From Morinoia aosen (taxonomy: Eukaryota; Arthropoda; Malacostraca; Amphipoda; Talitridae), in NCBI GenBank assembly GCA_030386875.1, contig CM059560.1:49828757-49892756 (forward strand): a stretch of DNA of 64,000 nt, in the 5' to 3' direction. This document shows, one piece after another, positions 1 to 11,692 of the stretch. The notes under the pieces are model-generated. The model was given only the letters and a program-made list of their open reading frames with translations, searched no databases and was not told the DNA's origin. Position 1 is the first letter of the stretch. Each line of letters starts with the position of its first letter. The translations under genes were made by a program, and so were the position numbers.

Positions 1-705
1 GTTCACGGAACTGACGCGCTTGGTGTTGTAACATTGTCACCTCAAAGGGACTAAAGTAATCAAATTTCTCTTTTCTTACATTTCATTAATAATAAATATT
101 GAAATGAGTCTTTTTAGCGAAGTATTTAAAACCGAGCTGCAATCGCCGAGTGATAAAAATGAAGAGAGGGAAAAACGAAAGACAGCCAGCATATCTTGAT
201 GCTGCTAAGGACGAAAGAGGTGTTTGTGTTAGGAATGCTGGCTGAGCCAATATTGAATGTTACTTATATAGCACTTGATAGGTCTCAATTAGTTCTGTGG
301 CTGCATCAAAAAAGATAGCATAAGAGAGAGTAAGTAAAGGGGGTGTTGGTATAATAGAAATGATCAAATATGAGGTTAATTATTAGTTATAGCATGCGTG
401 TGAATATTGGTCACTCGCGGCAACTAAGATATTTTCAACTCGGATCTTCGACATGATTCCGTACAATTCATTTGGAACACCCTAGCCAGAAAGTATCTAA
501 ATGAAAATAACTTCACTAGTTTAATAGCTGTTGAACCTGATAAATAGGATTTCTAAGTTAATAGTTCAGATGATTTTTTCTCTTCCAAAATTAAAATTTC
601 GTTTTTTTTTTTAATTTTAATTAAATGACGGGCAACTGACGACCTGTTGGAGGAGATAGAAGTAAAATTCATCAATTCATTGTAAATGTTGCATAATAGT
701 CGTGT
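1..705. other. AT-rich non-coding stretch
   Basis: No coding exon, RNA gene or repeat that I can recognise. Open frames here are short and have AT-driven composition. Confidence 0.5.
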
Positions 706-838
706 CCGGCAAATCATTTCCTCAATGAGGCGCGAGAGCCAGATCATTTGTCAGATAGGCCAAGCATATCAGGTTATTTCCTTTACGAGCTAGACTCACC
801 AGATCGTTTCCTAAATAAGCTAAGATCGTTTCCTGTTG
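706..838. repeat. Degenerate short tandem repeat
   Basis: About five imperfect units built around the motif AGATCRTTTCCT followed by an A-rich step and GAGCTA-like end. The unit length varies between roughly 20 and 30 bases. Visible examples are CAAATCATTTCCT near 714, AGATCATTT near 739 and AGATCGTTTCCT near 801. It directly precedes the SINE-like cluster. Confidence 0.45.
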
Positions 839-1735
839 TCACAGTGGCCAAGTGGTAAAGGATGTTTCATTCTAATCAAGCCTGTTCTCATTTTGCACAT
901 TGTTTTTTAAATACCTTGGACATAATATCAGGATGCAATGACGGTTAATCACCCTCGTTCGAGCCAGTACCTATTCCCCACGCTTAAATGGAATGAGGAA
1001 TTATGGCGTTTGAGCCAGTATCCATTTCCGACGCCTAAATGGATCTACGGATGTCTACGGATGCTTTATTTCCAATCAAGCCTGATACATATCACCTTGT
1101 ACATTGGATTTTCAAATGCCTTATAACTAACGCCAGGACGCCATTACGCTTTCCCCCGGTCAAGACCGGTACCCATTTCAGACACCTGGGTAGAGTGGGG
1201 TATTGTGCTTGGAATTTTTCTCCTATACCCAACAGAGAAAATCGCCACCGCCGAGTCTCGAACCCGGGTCTCTGCCGCACGGCGGCAGAACCTCTAGAAC
1301 ATGGCTATCGCGAGCAAATGGAATGAGAAATTATGGCGTTCGAGCCAGAACCCATTTCCGACACTTCAATGGAATGAGAAATTATGGCGTTCGAGCCAGA
1401 ACCCATTTCCGACACTTCAATGGAATGAGAAATTATGGCGTTCGAGCCAGAACCCATTTCCGACACTTCAATGGAATGAGAAATTATGGCGTTCGAACCA
1501 GTACCCATTTCCGACACTTGAATGGGGTGAAGAATTATGGCCAAGTTTTTCCTTTTCCCAACAGGGAGAACTGGGCAGGCGTTACCGAGATTTAACCGGC
1601 GACCTCTTCCGTGAAGGGTGCACTTTCTTGAGGGTTAGGCCATGCTGACCGCAGTAAAGCGAGCGTGCCTTCACGTGTGTCGGTTACCGGTTCGATACCC
1701 GGCAATATTAGAAAAGAAAAACTTAGCCATAATAC
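839..1735. repeat. tRNA-derived SINE-like cluster with a 51-bp minisatellite
   Basis: A nest of short interspersed sequences. An A-box-like TGGCCAAGTGG lies near 846 (+ strand). A B-box-like GGTTCGATACC lies near 1689 (+), and GGGTTCGAGAC can be read on the minus strand near 1265. Two related minus-strand segments (about 1130-1320 and 1550-1645) share a CTGTTGGG-containing body. Between and around them a 51-base unit is repeated: four near-identical copies at about 1318-1530 and diverged copies near 930-1060 and 1128-1180. Because 51 is a multiple of three, all frames look open and repetitive, but there is no sign that they are translated. Family knowledge: tRNA-derived SINEs have a pol III A/B-box head. 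Assignment is inference. Confidence 0.55.
1318..1530. repeat. 51-bp minisatellite, about four units
   Basis: Four consecutive units start TGGAATGAGAAATTATGGCG and differ at only a few bases. The last unit changes GAGCCAGAA to GAACCAGTA. Each unit contains TTCGAGCCAG and CATTTCCGACACTT. The array sits between two SINE-like segments and is probably an amplified piece of their tail. Confidence 0.85.
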
Positions 1736-3361
1736 CTCACTCCAAACAAGTATTGGGAATAAATTATAGCTCGATTAGGAGGTAACCGTAATTGCGATCT
1801 GGTGTTAGTTGTATGATATTATCTAAAAGAAGATATGTACCAAGCTTGATTGAAATAAAACATCCTGCATTAATGTGCCAAACTAACCAGACCATTTTAT
1901 GAGTACGCCACATTTTCCAGATTGGCTGTCTTGACTTTTTTTTAAGTACAATTGGATATTCTTAGGAGAATAGAAAGGGTTACTGTTGCGCGTGCAAGCC
2001 AATCCCGCATTGCCGTGCAAGTTAGAAAACCAACAAGCTAGTAAAAATGTCTGCACCCATCAATTAAACGGCAATATCTTTATCCGGAATCTGTTTAGAG
2101 AAAAAAATATTTCAAGATAAAATAAGCATTTATCTCTGTTTTTAAAAGTCCTCAAGAGTCAATGCTCGAATGAGTAACGTATGCGACTCATATGTGCATT
2201 AGAACAAAATTCACTATGAATTATTTCTACTACTAAACCTGAATATATATCTACAGAAGAAAAATAAACAAGCCTAAGATGATGAAAGGGAATAAGTATG
2301 ATAATACAAGGATCTGCTATCCATAGGATGTCAAATTACGTAAATGTGAAATTTTTTGTTTCATGCAAAAAATAATTTTTGTGATATAAAGTCAGAAACC
2401 ACACCATGAATTAAGTCAAAACTCAGATGGAGCACTAGGGCATGAGTTTTCTTCACGACAGCTTGTAGAACAAACAAGGCACAGTTCATGTCTTAAAAAA
2501 TTCTATAAAAGAGAAATATTTTGTTGTTGGGTAAAACTGTTCACATGATTTGCTGCGTTTTACCTCATAAGATCAGCTCTAAATTTGTTCAACTGGCAAC
2601 CAGCAAGGAGCTGTAGAGTAGGGCCTATCAGTAGCATCAAAAGTTTGATCCTGAACGCGCCTTTGTTTACTTTTTTACGAGATTTTTTGGTTCTTTGTGT
2701 GGCTGGCGTGTTTGTAGGCCGATTGTAACTGGTGATATTGCCGTGGTGATTGAGGCTGTTTGTTTGCTCTGGTACCGCTCGATATTAATTTTTACGACTT
2801 TTGCATTCGTAGTGAACTTAGGATTTTGCGGAAACTTGAACTTAATTACTCACAAAATTTTGTATTGGTGTTTTCAAAGATCTAGTATTAATTTAGTTGC
2901 AAATGAAAACAGATCTACAAAGAATTCGGATAAGTTAAATTTCAAAGCCAGTGAAAATTAAATCTTCCTTAAATTTTTGTCATGTAGAAGTAACTTGTTT
3001 AATTTTCTCAGAACTACTGCAACTAATGTTAATTAGATTTTAAATAGTTAAAGAATTTTTTCTGATCTGGTTTGTTGTTCCTTTAATTAAAACAAAACCA
3101 TTAGTCTTGTGCATCAATGAAAAATGTTTTATTGTGGTATTAAGGCCTACTTGAAAAAAATTTCAGAAATATATATTCCTTTCTTACTTTTTCAGGAGTT
3201 AACACCTTCACTGTGTTTCTGCTGTTGTTAACGGTTGGTTTGGTTAGGTTGTAAGTTGCAGAATTGGGAAATCAACTAATCTAACTTACTCAAATACATT
3301 TGGATCCATCCTGAGAAATGTGAAAATACAAATGCACGATGACATTTCACCTTGTATATAA
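1736..3361. other. Non-coding stretch, nothing recognised
   Basis: AT-rich. A short GC-richer patch at about 2690-2790 gives an open frame on the + strand, but it has no domain and no matching splice sites. Confidence 0.45.
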
Positions 3362-3912
3362 GTTATTTTGGTAAATGTTGAGGACTTGACCATAATCGAT
3401 TTTCCACTCTTTCATCAATAAAGATTGCTGATGAGATCAAAATAAACAAGTTTTCATCAATGCACTTTCCGGCGGAAATAAGTATTTTAAAAGTTATGGC
3501 ATTAAATGAGTTACCGTAACTCCAGTGTTTGAGGCGGGGAAAAATACACCGCGCGGTCCGACGTGAAAGTAAACAGGCGTTCCCGCGCGCCAACCAAGCC
3601 GACGAAGAGCAAACCCTCTATTACAAACGTAAAGAGGTTGGGTCGTGAGGGGTAGCAACAGTTCTTTTAGTGAAAACTATAAAACTAAAAGAACTGTGGC
3701 TACCCCTCACGACCCAACCTCTTTACGTTTGTAATAGGGTGATGCACACTGGAGTTCCGGTAACTCATTTAACGCCATAACTTTTAAAATACTCATTTCC
3801 GCCGGAAAGTGCATGGAAGAAAACTTGTTTATTTTGGTCTGATCAACAATCTTTGTTGATCAAAAAGTGGAAAATCGATTATGGTCAAGTCCTCAACATT
3901 TACCGTTATTTT
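3362..3912. mobile_element. Non-autonomous foldback DNA transposon with long inverted repeats
   Basis: The element at 3370-3904 (535 bp) is flanked by an 8-base direct repeat, GTTATTTT (3362-3369 and 3905-3912). Its ends are inverted copies beginning GGTAAATGTTGAGGACTTGA. The arms run inward for more than 200 bases: the left arm ends CTTTTAG near 3670, the right arm begins CTAAAAG near 3683, and a loop of about 14 bases separates them. The left arm carries about 78 extra GC-rich bases (about 3534-3611) that are absent from the right arm. There is no transposase frame. Known: 8-bp duplications are made by hAT- and P-type transposases. The terminal sequence does not let me choose between them. 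Confidence 0.85.
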
Positions 3913-4109
3913 TTAGAAAAATTGCAAAACAGCTGAAATGTAATTCATTTACACCAGTATGTGAATGAACAGTTTACCTAACTAGTGGTACACCTGTGGC
4001 CCAATACGTAGAGAACATGTTGAATTGGCCTTTGATACTATACTTTGGAATACCAGAGTATTTTATATCTACTAAAGCTATCAATGTTCAAATTAGTTGT
4101 TGTATGTGT

Positions 4110-4494
4110 TGACAAACTTAGTCCCCTCAGGGGGATACAACTATTGTATCTATGGGAATTAGCGCTCCCAGGGGGACTATGTAAGGGCCTGAGCTAAAGG
4201 TTAGGTAGGCTTTCTTTTTGTTAAAATAGAATAGGTTTTTGTTTTGTTACAAACCATCTTTTTTCGGTTCACTGCTGTCCTGTTGTTCAGCACCTACTAC
4301 TTTCTTCTTCAACTATTTCTTGTTTCATGATCTTCTTTCTTAGCTTTCTGTTTCTGTGCCTATTCTGCATAGATTCCGCGTTTCCTTAACTCCATACTAA
4401 ATGGTGCCTTCTTCCTTTCTCTCTTAGATAGCCTTTGTTGCGGATAGGGAGGCTTAAACTAACTAATAATTTAATCTAATCTGACAAACTTAGT
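4110..4494 (-). mobile_element. About 360-bp SINE-like repeat (family R1), full copy with target duplication
   Basis: The element at 4123-4481 lies in minus orientation and is flanked by the 13-base direct repeat TGACAAACTTAGT (4110-4122 and 4482-4494). Read on the minus strand, the head contains AGTTAGTTTAAGCCTCCC and the tail ends GATACAATAGTTGTATC then CCCCTGAGGGG. The same head and tail are seen in other copies near 29377, 37021, 41053 and 58401. There is no open frame of note, no long terminal inverted repeat and no poly(A). The variable 11-13 bp duplications suggest reverse-transcribed insertion, which is inference. Confidence 0.8.
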
Positions 4495-7400
4495 AGAACC
4501 AATAAATTTAGGGCCTTCGGTGCTGACAAATTTATACTAACTAGGTAGGTAATTTATTATTATTTCTAGCATTAGTATAATCATCTGTACAATTCAATTA
4601 TTTTTAAGAGGCCTAACTCTTGCTAGTTTTGATGAAAGTATACTTGCAAATAAGAGGAAGTATGAATGCTATCTAAGACATTTCTTACATAGACCTCAGG
4701 CTCATTTTGAAGCCCAATATTGTGAATGAAGTTATATCATTACCTTCCCATTTTTGTATAGCATCAAGATTCTCTTTGTGTTTCCATCCTAATGCATTAT
4801 TTATGCCGTTCCGTAGAACTTGAAAGGCAAACAAGCCAGCAAGATGATCAAAATTTTATGGGAGCATAAAAACATTAAAATAATTCTATTTTGAATTTTA
4901 CCTTGATTAATTATTTTGCCAAATTTTTATGCTTTCCTGAAATTCTTGTCAATTTATTAGAAAATCTATACTAATTATTGAAACGGAAAATAAAAATTAT
5001 AAAAAATATCTGCTTTATAACTTTGGGTAACATTTTCATGAATTTTCAATTAATCATTAGATATATATTGAAATGTGTCAAACAATTTAATAGGATTAGC
5101 TAACAGTAAAAAAGGATAACAAAAAATCTTACAAAAACAAAGCATTTTAATGCTGTTAATTTTTGACTAAATATGTCATATCTTTTATATATTGAGGAAG
5201 CTATCAGATCTGTAATTCTTACCTATATAACCTAACCAGTGCTCAAGATTCAGCCAATTTCCAAACCTGATATTAAAACCCTAAAATACCCACTTGTGCT
5301 ACTAAAATGAAAAAATTACTGCTTGAGAAAGTGAAATATTATATATCTAATCTGAAGTTGCTTATCATTGCATGTTATTAGTTCTTTCATAGAATTTACA
5401 CCCAAAGACTTATCCTCAAAAAAAAAAAAGGAAAAAAGTGCTAATGAAATCTGTCAATCAACCTCTTTATATACAAAAGCAACTCATAGTAATCAAAATT
5501 CAGATTGCAAACTGTTCCAGAATAAAATTTATCAAGCCACAATATGCTACTTCCACTGTCTAACATATAGGCTTAGTCGGTAAATGAGAATAGATTTATC
5601 AGCACATGCTAGAAGTAAAACAAAAAGATGAACACTCTGCTCAGAATCATCCTACAACTAATACATTACCTTCAACAATAACATTTAGAAATATTAAAAC
5701 AACTTTGGCAATTTATGTTCCTCAACCTTAATTACTCCAGTGTATGATAAGAAAATCAAAGATTTCTCCAAATTTTACTCTCTATACATTGATTTGTTTG
5801 CTTCTTGTTATTGAAATGCAATGCTTATGTAAAGGTTTTACTAAATATTTGAAGAGATTAGAAGCAAAGCTGATACATAGCTTGTATATAAATAGGATTC
5901 CTGAATGTCTAGTCTAGGAGTCTTTGCAATTTTTTAGCACATAAGTAACAATTTTTCTTCCATTTTTAGCCTAATGTATTTTAGTAATACAAACTCAACT
6001 AAATGTATTTCTGTTCATTAACACTAGCTGTTAATGCATTAATTATATTATTGCTCTGTATTTTGAGCTAAAATTTCCTTTCAGGTTTATTCATACAACA
6101 ATACCAAACAGAAAGTTGAATGTCAATAAGATTTTGTCTATAGCACTTTGTTATCGTAAGCCAAATGTCTATATGGTATTGTAAAGTTTTCTAATATTTC
6201 AGAGTGTAATTTGCTATAATTTTAAGTGTCAATGAACTTGAAATTAGCTTTCCCAAAAACCACAAACCTTTGTAGGTTGCTTCTGAATAAATTTTGAAAT
6301 TTGTTTTCAATAGCACTAATTGACATAACTGGTTTTTGTACATATATTTACAGTAAAAACAGCATCATTTTCCTATGCTTCACACTTATTTCAAAATATT
6401 GAATTCAGAATAATTTATTTATCCCATTGTCATTTGTTAGTTTCTTTGACCAAAGTATTGTTTAAACATCATACAAGAATTGTAATTATTTGGTTTCTTT
6501 TAACTGTTAAAAAAGCTTTGTGTTTGAATTTTGATCTCAGTAATAGAGTACCTGTGTACCTACATCATCAAAAGGAGAATTAAAGCTTTAGCCTGATTTT
6601 TATTCGATTATGGGGAATATAAAAAATTTGATTAAGTTGATGCATACAGAAGGTGCCCTGAAATTAATATATCAAACTTGGTTCAAGATTTATAATGTTG
6701 TATTAAATTAATTTTGATTGATAAAATTATGTTAAAAAAGATAAGTTTGAGCTATAAGGTTTAGAAATCAATAAGAAAAAAGATAATGTATAGAGTTAAT
6801 AGGAAGTGAAAAGTTAAAATCAGAGCTGTATTGCATTTATAAATGCAAAAATAGGAGTTTTAATGTAGTTAGACATGAATAAATTTAGTTTGAAATGACG
6901 TCCATTTATTTTTTGTAGGCTTTCTAATGCCAGTGCAATAATTTAACCAATATATGTAAAGACTGTAATAACAATTTTATCTATAACATTTTCTTTAAAT
7001 AGAATTGGTGATTTGTTCACTAAGCTCTCAAAATGTCCCTAGAAGTAAGTTATGTGGGGCTGGGCATATCAGAGAATCTTAATTGCCAGGTGATGGGTCA
7101 CCACAACCAATCTAGAAGCTTTAATTTTGTAAATCCACTGTAAAAAATATATTGACAGCCTTTAATTGAGGTTTCTTTTCATTCATTATGGGGATAAGTC
7201 TGCTAATTGCAACATTTTTAATGTTTTCATATGTAGAAACTATTTCAGTTCATTGGATACGGGATTTAGGTATAAAGTATTTATTTGGTATGAAGGAGCA
7301 TCATTGGGTTGGAAATACATTTCTTTGTTGTTCACCAGAGAAACATTTTCTAACAAAGGAAATAATATTTCATTTAGAATTTAAGTTACCAAGTGGCTTG

Positions 7401-9714
7401 TGTTACATTAAAAATAGCATTAAAATAAATTAAATTCACTATAAAACAGATAAGATAGCATTGGGGTAAATTTTTTCCAAAGCCATAATAATCTGCCATA
7501 GTGCCTTAAAGTTCTAGTAATTTTATAAATAAAGCATAGGCCAAGTCACATATGCTTCTTACTAAAAGAGTCCAGGAAAAGCATTCGAGATTGTTGAAAT
7601 TTACTGAAGTGATCCCTTTTACCGCAGAATTTTCTTGGTTTTATTGGACCGACTGAAGAATTTTTTTTACTGTATTACTGATAGATGCATTGTAAATCTG
7701 GGTCTAATATATTGGCTGACGGCCTTTGATCAGCTATCATGGCACGAAAAGGATTGCCTACTCAGAGCAAGACTTGGCAAAATAATTTCAGTTCAGAAGA
7801 GAAGACCTCTCTTCCTATCACTGTGCAAAAGTTACACGACTCAGCAAGAAACAAGTGAAGAAATGAGAGTAGTAAGAGATAATCATCAAAAGTTTAAAAT
7901 GACAAAAAATCTATGTAGTAAGAAAGATTATTAATGTATATTACCATTCTCAAAGGCTTTTTGTGGACTTTTCCAATGAAAACTTTTAGTGATTTAGCAT
8001 GGGTTTTATTTATAAAACTACTCAAGGAATTTTTAGACATTGAAGTGGATTTGTATGAAATTGACCAAAATTTTGGTAACTTGTGTGTTATTTTTGAATG
8101 ACTCTAAAATTTAAATTAGTATTATTGCTACTTGATGCTTGTTTTTCTATAGGTGTAATCCATTATGAAAAATCTATATAAATGCTAGTCATCACCTTTA
8201 CATATATATATGTAGTTGAAAATAACAGAAAATCATTACCTAAGCATTTTTTCAGCCATTGTCAAGTGTGCCAATTGCAATATTTTTAATGTTTTTGTAT
8301 GTAAAAACTTGATTGACATGGTGTTAATAATAGTATTGTCCTCTGATTATTTAGCGGTTTATTTGACATGGAGAAAAAATTAATGTGAATGTCCTTTTGA
8401 ATCTGATTGGGTATGAGAACACTATGTGCATTTTTACAAAAATATTTTTTAGGTTAATATCAAAAGGAGCGGAAAGAATATATGATTTTATTTGAAAAAT
8501 TAAGAGTGTTGCTCATTCTACAGAAACAAATATATTATTATTGTGATTCAACAGTTGAAGAACAATACCTTAAAGACATATAAATTCTCTATAAAATGTT
8601 CCCTTTTATTGATTCAGAAGGCATGAAACACTAAAATACAAAGCTTCCCAAATGCAGAAACAATGTCAGACAGTCAATTGAGCAAGAGTTCTATATAGAC
8701 TTTATGATAAGAGATGGGAAAACTGTGCATCATGTAGTACTGAAACCTTTGGAATTGGTATAGGTTTTGCTGCTATGTCACTTAGTTGAGTTGCTGAAAA
8801 TGGAACGTAATGTCTTCCTAAGCATCGAAGAACACAGCTGGAAATTTTTAATGTCAATTTGAACTCATTCACTGTTCTTGAACCATTTATGAACAGTTCT
8901 AGTGCCAACTGTAGAAGTGCCAAAAGCTTGTTTGATGTTAGGGCTTCTGAGGCAGAATGGCCCAGCTTGTATATACAGCTCTTAATACCTCTTGAATTAA
9001 TCCTTTATATGCTGACGCACAGTGCATGTCCACTTATACGTGGTTAGATATACCTGTAGGTAAGGTTTGTGTATTAATTAGTAATAGCTGTAGCATATTT
9101 ATATGTATACTGTAATTTCTCTGAAGGCATCCAAACTTTAAATCATCATGGCACTAAGTACTTGATGAGCCTGAGATATGGTTTTCACCAATGTACAGAT
9201 ACATTTAGATCACTGTTTTAATGGGATCACTACATTTGTTGTGTCCCCGCACACATCTGATCTGTTAACGTGTTAACTTGAGAGCTAATGATTTTGTGTC
9301 TCAGATGTGTTCATATGTTCCATTCTTTCAAGGTACTAGATTATTATGTTTTTTTCAATTGCTAATGTAATTAAATGATTTAATTGCTTTATTGAACAGT
9401 ATCAAATGCTGACATTTTTGATGGATTGTGAATATTTGGGTGTATAAAAATATATTTATTTTTAATGCATATTCAATTCATGGGTATTATTAAGATTGAT
9501 GCAATTTTTTGAAAGTATATTACACTCGTTCTATTTTTGGATCTGAAAGTGCCATGCATAAATTAAGGTTTTCATTTTGACTTCCTAATAATTTGATTTG
9601 TCTCCATTTCAGAAAGTAGAAATTCAGAAAGTACTTGAAATGCATCCTTGATGAATGTAACTTCCTGCAATGCTAGTTTAAATTTTTCAATAGATCAATT
9701 AGTTTTTCTTTCAG
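4495..9714. other. Long AT-rich stretch without a supported gene
   Basis: Low GC with many A/T runs. It looks like intron or intergenic DNA. Two weak items are noted elsewhere: a 39-codon reading frame at 7739-7858 and a faint transposase-like reading on the minus strand near 8850-8990. No domain-bearing exon was found on either strand. Confidence 0.5.
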
Positions 9715-9783
9715 TTCATCAAGTCAGCAATTGATCTTACTGATCATGCTCAAAGGATGCTCAAAATCATCACAACGACTTAA
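9715..9783 (+). other. Candidate terminal coding exon or 5' leader exon
   Basis: A good acceptor (pyrimidine run then TTTCAG, ending 9714) is followed by 22 open codons and TAA at 9781-9783. The translation is IDLTDHAQRMLK-like, amphipathic and not AT-biased. It could be the last exon of an unseen upstream + strand gene, or part of the leader of the zinc-finger gene starting 190 bases downstream. I cannot identify the protein. Confidence 0.25.
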
Positions 9784-9976
9784 ACTTGCTCAAACTCCAA
9801 AGCTTTTAGTAAAGATGACCGTATCACCATCAGCGTTTAGTTTAAACTGTTATTGCCATCTACTTTATTTTACAGTAAAGACAACAATGACCTGTGTTCT
9901 ACATCATCTAGTCTTCTACTTTATAGAATACTATTGTTAAAACTGTGTCTTGCTCTCAGCATACGTAAGTTTTACC

Positions 9977-11692
9977 ATGGAAACTGCAGTCAACTATACT
10001 TATGATATTCCAAGTTCTCACTCTCGTTCTAGTGATTGTTTAGAGCTGGACTTCAAGTTAGATAATCATAACACGCATAAAGAAATGCTCTTTTCACCAA
10101 TTAACCACACTAAACCTGAAAAGTGGTTGAGTGCCGTTGAGAATTTTTCAAATGATTTACATCATAGAGCCTTCTCCCTACCACCTGTTTCATTGCTTGG
10201 TGCACAGTCTGATGTGACCTCTTCTAGCGCCCTTAATGGTTTACAAGCCTACAGCAAGAAATTTCAGAACCTCCCTCATATCAATGGCTATGATCCTAAA
10301 ATTGTTTTGGGAGGAGCTGAGCTCCTTCCTATGAAACAGGAGCTCCTCACCAATGGAAGGAACTTCAGTGATGTGTTCTCCGCTTCAACTCCTCTCACAG
10401 TTCCTGGTAAAAAGAAAAAAGGTCGGCCAAAGAAACAAGCAGTGGCTGGAGGTCTTTTGGAATTACCAGGTACTGTTGTAAAAGATGAGGCTTCAAGAGC
10501 CAATGCAACTCTAAATGCAGATGAATATTCAAATCTTTTATCTACAAAGGTGAAGAAAAATTCCTCAAGTAAAGAAAAAGACAGTGGGAAAAATGGTGGT
10601 CAAAATAAGTCTATCTCTTCCAATGATCCTATCACTAATGGCACTGCTGTCTCAAGGAATGAAGAACAGAGTCCTGATGTTATCCCACCCCAAATTTCAA
10701 GTGCTATTTCACCCATGCCTCATTTGGTCAAATCTGGTTCTAAGGATGATGAAACTACTTTCCCAAACTACAAAGGTAGCAAAAAAAATCCTAAAAGTCC
10801 TGCAAAAAGGAAAGCCCCCAAGACCATTGTTAGAGATTCTTACAAGAAAAGTAAGCATAAAAGTAAAGCAAAGACTTCTAAAAATTGTTCTGTTGATTCA
10901 GCATCTCAATTGAGGGATCAGTTTTTCTTGGATAAGAGAAGGATTTATGAACCTACTTCACTCCATGGTAGTGGTCATGGATACTTAGCGCATGAATATA
11001 TGCAGCAGTACATCTCTGCTGAGCTGTATGAGCAATACATTAAAACTGGAGAGCCTAATTTTGATACTTCTTCATGGAATAAGAGTGTTCATCACCCTGG
11101 CAGAGCAACCAATTTTGAAAATGCTTTCAATTGCAGCAGAGGTGAAGGACTTTCTCTCAGACACGACTTGGAACCTGGGGAAGTTTTGAGATTGGAATCA
11201 GATGCTGCAGCTTCAGTGTATAGAGATTCTGCCCGATATTCCAGCCATCTTCCAAAAGACAGTGCAGTCAGTTCTGATCTTCTATATATATATTATAGCA
11301 AATTTTATGAGACTTTCCACCAGCTAGCCCTTCAGCAGGGTTCCAAACAAGATAGTTCTGCATTTTCATCTCTTGGAGTGCTAGGTAGTACCCAAGTTCC
11401 ATCTTCTCACATGGAAAGCTCAAATTCCTCACATGGTGAAGTATGCTTGAGTGAACCTTGCTCTCTGGAAAGTGGTACACAAGGAGTTCACACAACTCTT
11501 GGTGTTCAAAATGGTGGCCTTTCTGTATCTGAAAAACGAAAATTTCCAGAATTGCAAATTTCACAAGCATTTGACCATGGCGATCAAAGAAGAAAGCGGC
11601 GGTGCACCAATTCATCTCAAGGGGAAGAAAATGTCAATGGTTCTTCTTCACATAATGAAGAGTCTACTGATACAAAAGAAATTCTTTTAGAG
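9977..11692 (+). CDS. Zinc-finger gene, coding exon 1
   Basis: Encodes residues 1-572 and ends in phase 0 at GAG|GTAATT. The exon itself begins at 9960 after CTCTCAG, so 17 bases are leader. Contents: the AT-hook-like GRPKKQ motif, a Lys/Ser-rich probable nuclear-localisation stretch, a segment rich in Tyr/His (around 10980-11100), and a second basic cluster, RRKRR, near the end. The frame stays open past the donor to 11769, so an unspliced form would read 26 extra residues. Confidence 0.85.

Noticed and set aside
1203..1648. Repetitive open frames with a 17-residue period on both strands
   Set aside because: They arise because the minisatellite unit is 51 bases, a multiple of three. All frames look open, and the array lies in a SINE cluster.
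8850..8990. Minus-strand reading resembling a mariner helix-turn-helix (KQAFGTSTVGTRTVHKWF)
   Set aside because: Only about 18 residues look convincing, no later transposase motif follows, and no terminal repeats are seen.
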